Position numbers and translations under genes: made by a program. Shown here one piece after another: positions 5,927 through 7,129 of a DNA stretch of 7,129 nt (position 1 is its first letter; every line of letters starts with the position of its first letter). A model generated the notes under the pieces. It was given only the letters and a program-made list of their open reading frames with translations. It ran no database searches and was not told where the DNA came from. Origin of the DNA: Syntrophales bacterium (GTDB lineage Bacteria > Desulfobacterota > Syntrophia > Syntrophales > UBA2210); contig JAUSPK010000190.1 in the NCBI GenBank assembly GCA_030655735.1, positions 1 to 7,129 of the forward strand. Reading direction: 5' to 3'.

Positions 5927-6580
5927 TCAATCCTTCCACCCGTATTCTCCGATGAGAGCAACAAAGCGGCATCCGCAGAGATCTTCCGTTTTGAGGTCAT
6001 CCGGCTCTTCGGACAGGCGTGTCACCTTCACCAGTGTCTGCGAGCTTCGGTCTCCTACGGGAATGATCAGTTTCCCCCCGACGGCCAGTTGCCCCGTGAG
6101 GGTTTCAGGAATCTTCGGGGCGCCGGCGGTCGTGATGATCGCGTCGAAGGGGGCCTCTTCAGTCCAGCCGTATGTTCCGTCTCCAACCCTGATCAGTATA
6201 TTGTAGTAGCCCAGCGAGTCCAGTGTCCGTTGCGCCCTGAAGGCAAGAGAGGCTATCCTCTCGATCGATAATACCCTTTCGGCAAGCTCCGCCAGGATGG
6301 CCGTCTGATATCCGCAGCCGGTTCCTATCTCCAGAACCTTTTCGGTTCCTCTTAATTCAAGTGCTTCGGTCATCAGCGCAACGATATAGGGTTGTGAGAT
6401 GGTTTGCCTGGAACCTATGGGTAGAGGACTGTCAGAATATGCCTGGTCCTGAAGGCCCTCATCCACAAAAAGGTGTCTCGGGACCGCTGCCATCGCCTTT
6501 GATACCCTCTCATCGCTGATGCCTCTCCCCAAGAGCTGGGTATCGATCATCCGGGTTCTTTGTCGGTTATATCTGTTCAC
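5927..6580 (-). CDS. pcm: Protein-L-isoaspartate O-methyltransferase
   Basis: A 217-residue SAM-dependent methyltransferase that methylates L-isoaspartyl residues in aged proteins so they can revert to aspartate. Motifs in order: LPIGSRQTISQPYIVA (53-68), with the family's conserved Ser near the active site; SAM motif I VLEIGTGCGYQTA (82-94); acidic motif SIER (105-108); GDG (133-135); FDAIITTAG (145-153); GGKLIIPVG (168-176). Length equals the family norm (about 208-220). The start is GTG 6580, overlapping the upstream gene by 14 bp and preceded by AGAGG; the alternative ATG at 6550 has no ribosome site. The overlap implies translational coupling with the 124-residue protein. It acts in the cytosol. 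Confidence 0.96.
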   Translation of the reverse strand: MNRYNRQRTRMIDTQLLGRGISDERVSKAMAAVPRHLFVDEGLQDQAYSDSPLPIGSRQTISQPYIVALMTEALELRGTEKVLEIGTGCGYQTAILAELAERVLSIERIASLAFRAQRTLDSLGYYNILIRVGDGTYGWTEEAPFDAIITTAGAPKIPETLTGQLAVGGKLIIPVGDRSSQTLVKVTRLSEEPDDLKTEDLCGCRFVALIGEYGWKD

Positions 6581-6941
6581 GGCCTCTGCTCAGATTCTTT
6601 TTCTTGGGGGGAATTCTGTATATCTCTTCGACCCATGTGTGCCTCCGGAACCCCATAGCCTCTCGTGTGATGATGAGATAGCGATATCTCAGCTTGGCAT
6701 ACTCTCTTGCCCTGTTATACCTCGATATCTCTCCGTTTGTCCTGGCATATAATTTTTCGATAGTGCCCGGTCCTTCATTTCCAGTGAGTGTATTGAGATC
6801 CTCTATGCTGCCGTCGACCATTTCCCCGAGAGAGATCAGTTTCCGGAGGGCATCGGACAGCGCTTCACTCGTTCGGTAAAGGACATCGGCCCTTTCCTGA
6901 AATATCTCCTCTACGGTCTTTTCGAATCCAATTTTTTGCAT
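6567..6941 (-). CDS. Unrecognised 124-residue helical protein, first gene of operon
   Basis: I do not recognise this family. The protein is rich in charged residues and predicted mostly helical: an acidic amphipathic N-terminal half (about 5-57) resembling a coiled coil, a Gly/Pro break (NEGPGT, 55-60), then a basic, Tyr- and Arg-rich second half (RYNRAREYAKLRYRYL, 74-89) and a Lys/Arg tail. There is no signal peptide, membrane segment or Cys cluster. It overlaps pcm by 14 bp and so is very likely real and coexpressed. ATG 6941 lacks a Shine-Dalgarno; no better start is visible downstream, so the start is less sure than the frame. It could be an adaptor or nucleic-acid-binding helical protein, but that is only a composition-based guess. 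Confidence 0.7.
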   Translation of the reverse strand: MQKIGFEKTVEEIFQERADVLYRTSEALSDALRKLISLGEMVDGSIEDLNTLTGNEGPGTIEKLYARTNGEISRYNRAREYAKLRYRYLIITREAMGFRRHTWVEEIYRIPPKKKNLSRGREQI

Positions 6942-7047
6942 ATCATATTTTTACGGGTCGGGTATGGGATGGCTCGGATACGAAAGATACGAGTAGCTAC
7001 CACGCCGCAGGCCGGTTTTCAACAAAAAAGCGTCTGGCCTCGAGCGA

Positions 7048-7075
7048 TTGACTTTACGGGGGATGTCACTATACT
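7048..7075 (+). promoter_or_regulatory. Strong promoter for the gene entering at the right edge
   Basis: TTGACT (7048-7053), 16-bp spacer, TATACT (7070-7075): ten of twelve consensus bases. Predicted start is near 7082, about 38 nt before ATG 7120. It points away from the minus-strand operon, so 6942-7119 is a divergent intergenic region. I find no equally good minus-strand promoter there. Confidence 0.6.
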
Positions 7076-7119
7076 ATGAACATATGCGGATTGGACGATT
7101 GACGGGGGGGGGAACGGAC

Positions 7120-7129
7120 ATGGAGATGA
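7120..7129 (+). CDS. Start of a gene cut by the window edge
   Basis: ATG at 7120 follows the promoter and a run of nine G (7104-7112) that could serve as a poor ribosome site at 7-nt spacing. Only three codons are visible (Met-Glu-Met), so the product cannot be named; an alternative start at 7126 is possible. Confidence 0.4.

Overview
The window reads as chromosomal core DNA from a Gram-negative bacterium. An NlpD-type outer-membrane lipoprotein gene lies in a pcm operon, next to a bacterial deoxyhypusine-synthase-like gene, a crotonase and a response-regulator/cyclase fusion. This mix, with roughly 50-55% GC by eye, suits an anaerobic Deltaproteobacterium (Desulfobacterota, Syntrophales-like). 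That placement is inference; no marker gene here settles it. I see no transposase, integrase, phage gene or CRISPR array.

Left part (1-2714, + strand). The 3' part of a gene encoding a REC receiver domain fused to a class III adenylate cyclase runs to 829. A consensus promoter starts on its stop codon and leads through two small hairpins to an initiator tRNA (fMet, CAT) with encoded CCA and a strong stem-loop after it. Another near-consensus promoter then reads into about 100 nt ending in a terminator-like hairpin (a possible small RNA or leader), followed by a YjbQ-family gene. Next is a 5' region with a promoter and a 28-codon open frame with a good Shine-Dalgarno, whose stop overlaps the ribosome binding site of an enoyl-CoA hydratase (crotonase) gene. 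That gene ends at a textbook UUCG-loop terminator.

Middle (2715-3857, + strand). A deoxyhypusine-synthase-like gene keeps the active-site lysine but lacks the usual histidine motif. It converges, with only 7 bp between stop codons, on the minus-strand operon.

Right part (3865-6941, - strand). Five tightly packed genes are read right to left: a 124-residue unrecognised helical protein; pcm (protein L-isoaspartate methyltransferase), overlapping it by 14 bp; a DedA/YqaA-like membrane protein; a LysM + degenerate LytM lipoprotein of NlpD type; and a metallo-beta-lactamase-fold hydrolase. Gaps are 9-12 bp. The pcm-nlpD association resembles the enterobacterial surE-pcm-nlpD-rpoS cluster, but with a membrane protein inserted and a hydrolase where rpoS would be. 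The theme looks like envelope upkeep and repair of aged protein. At the right edge a + strand promoter and ATG mark the first codons of a divergent gene.

Nothing here is a clear novel defence or mobile system. The most notable points are the LytM domain without its metal site, the deoxyhypusine-synthase relative in a bacterium, the candidate leader ORF before the crotonase, the candidate small RNA, the unrecognised operon leader protein, and three separate runs of nine G.
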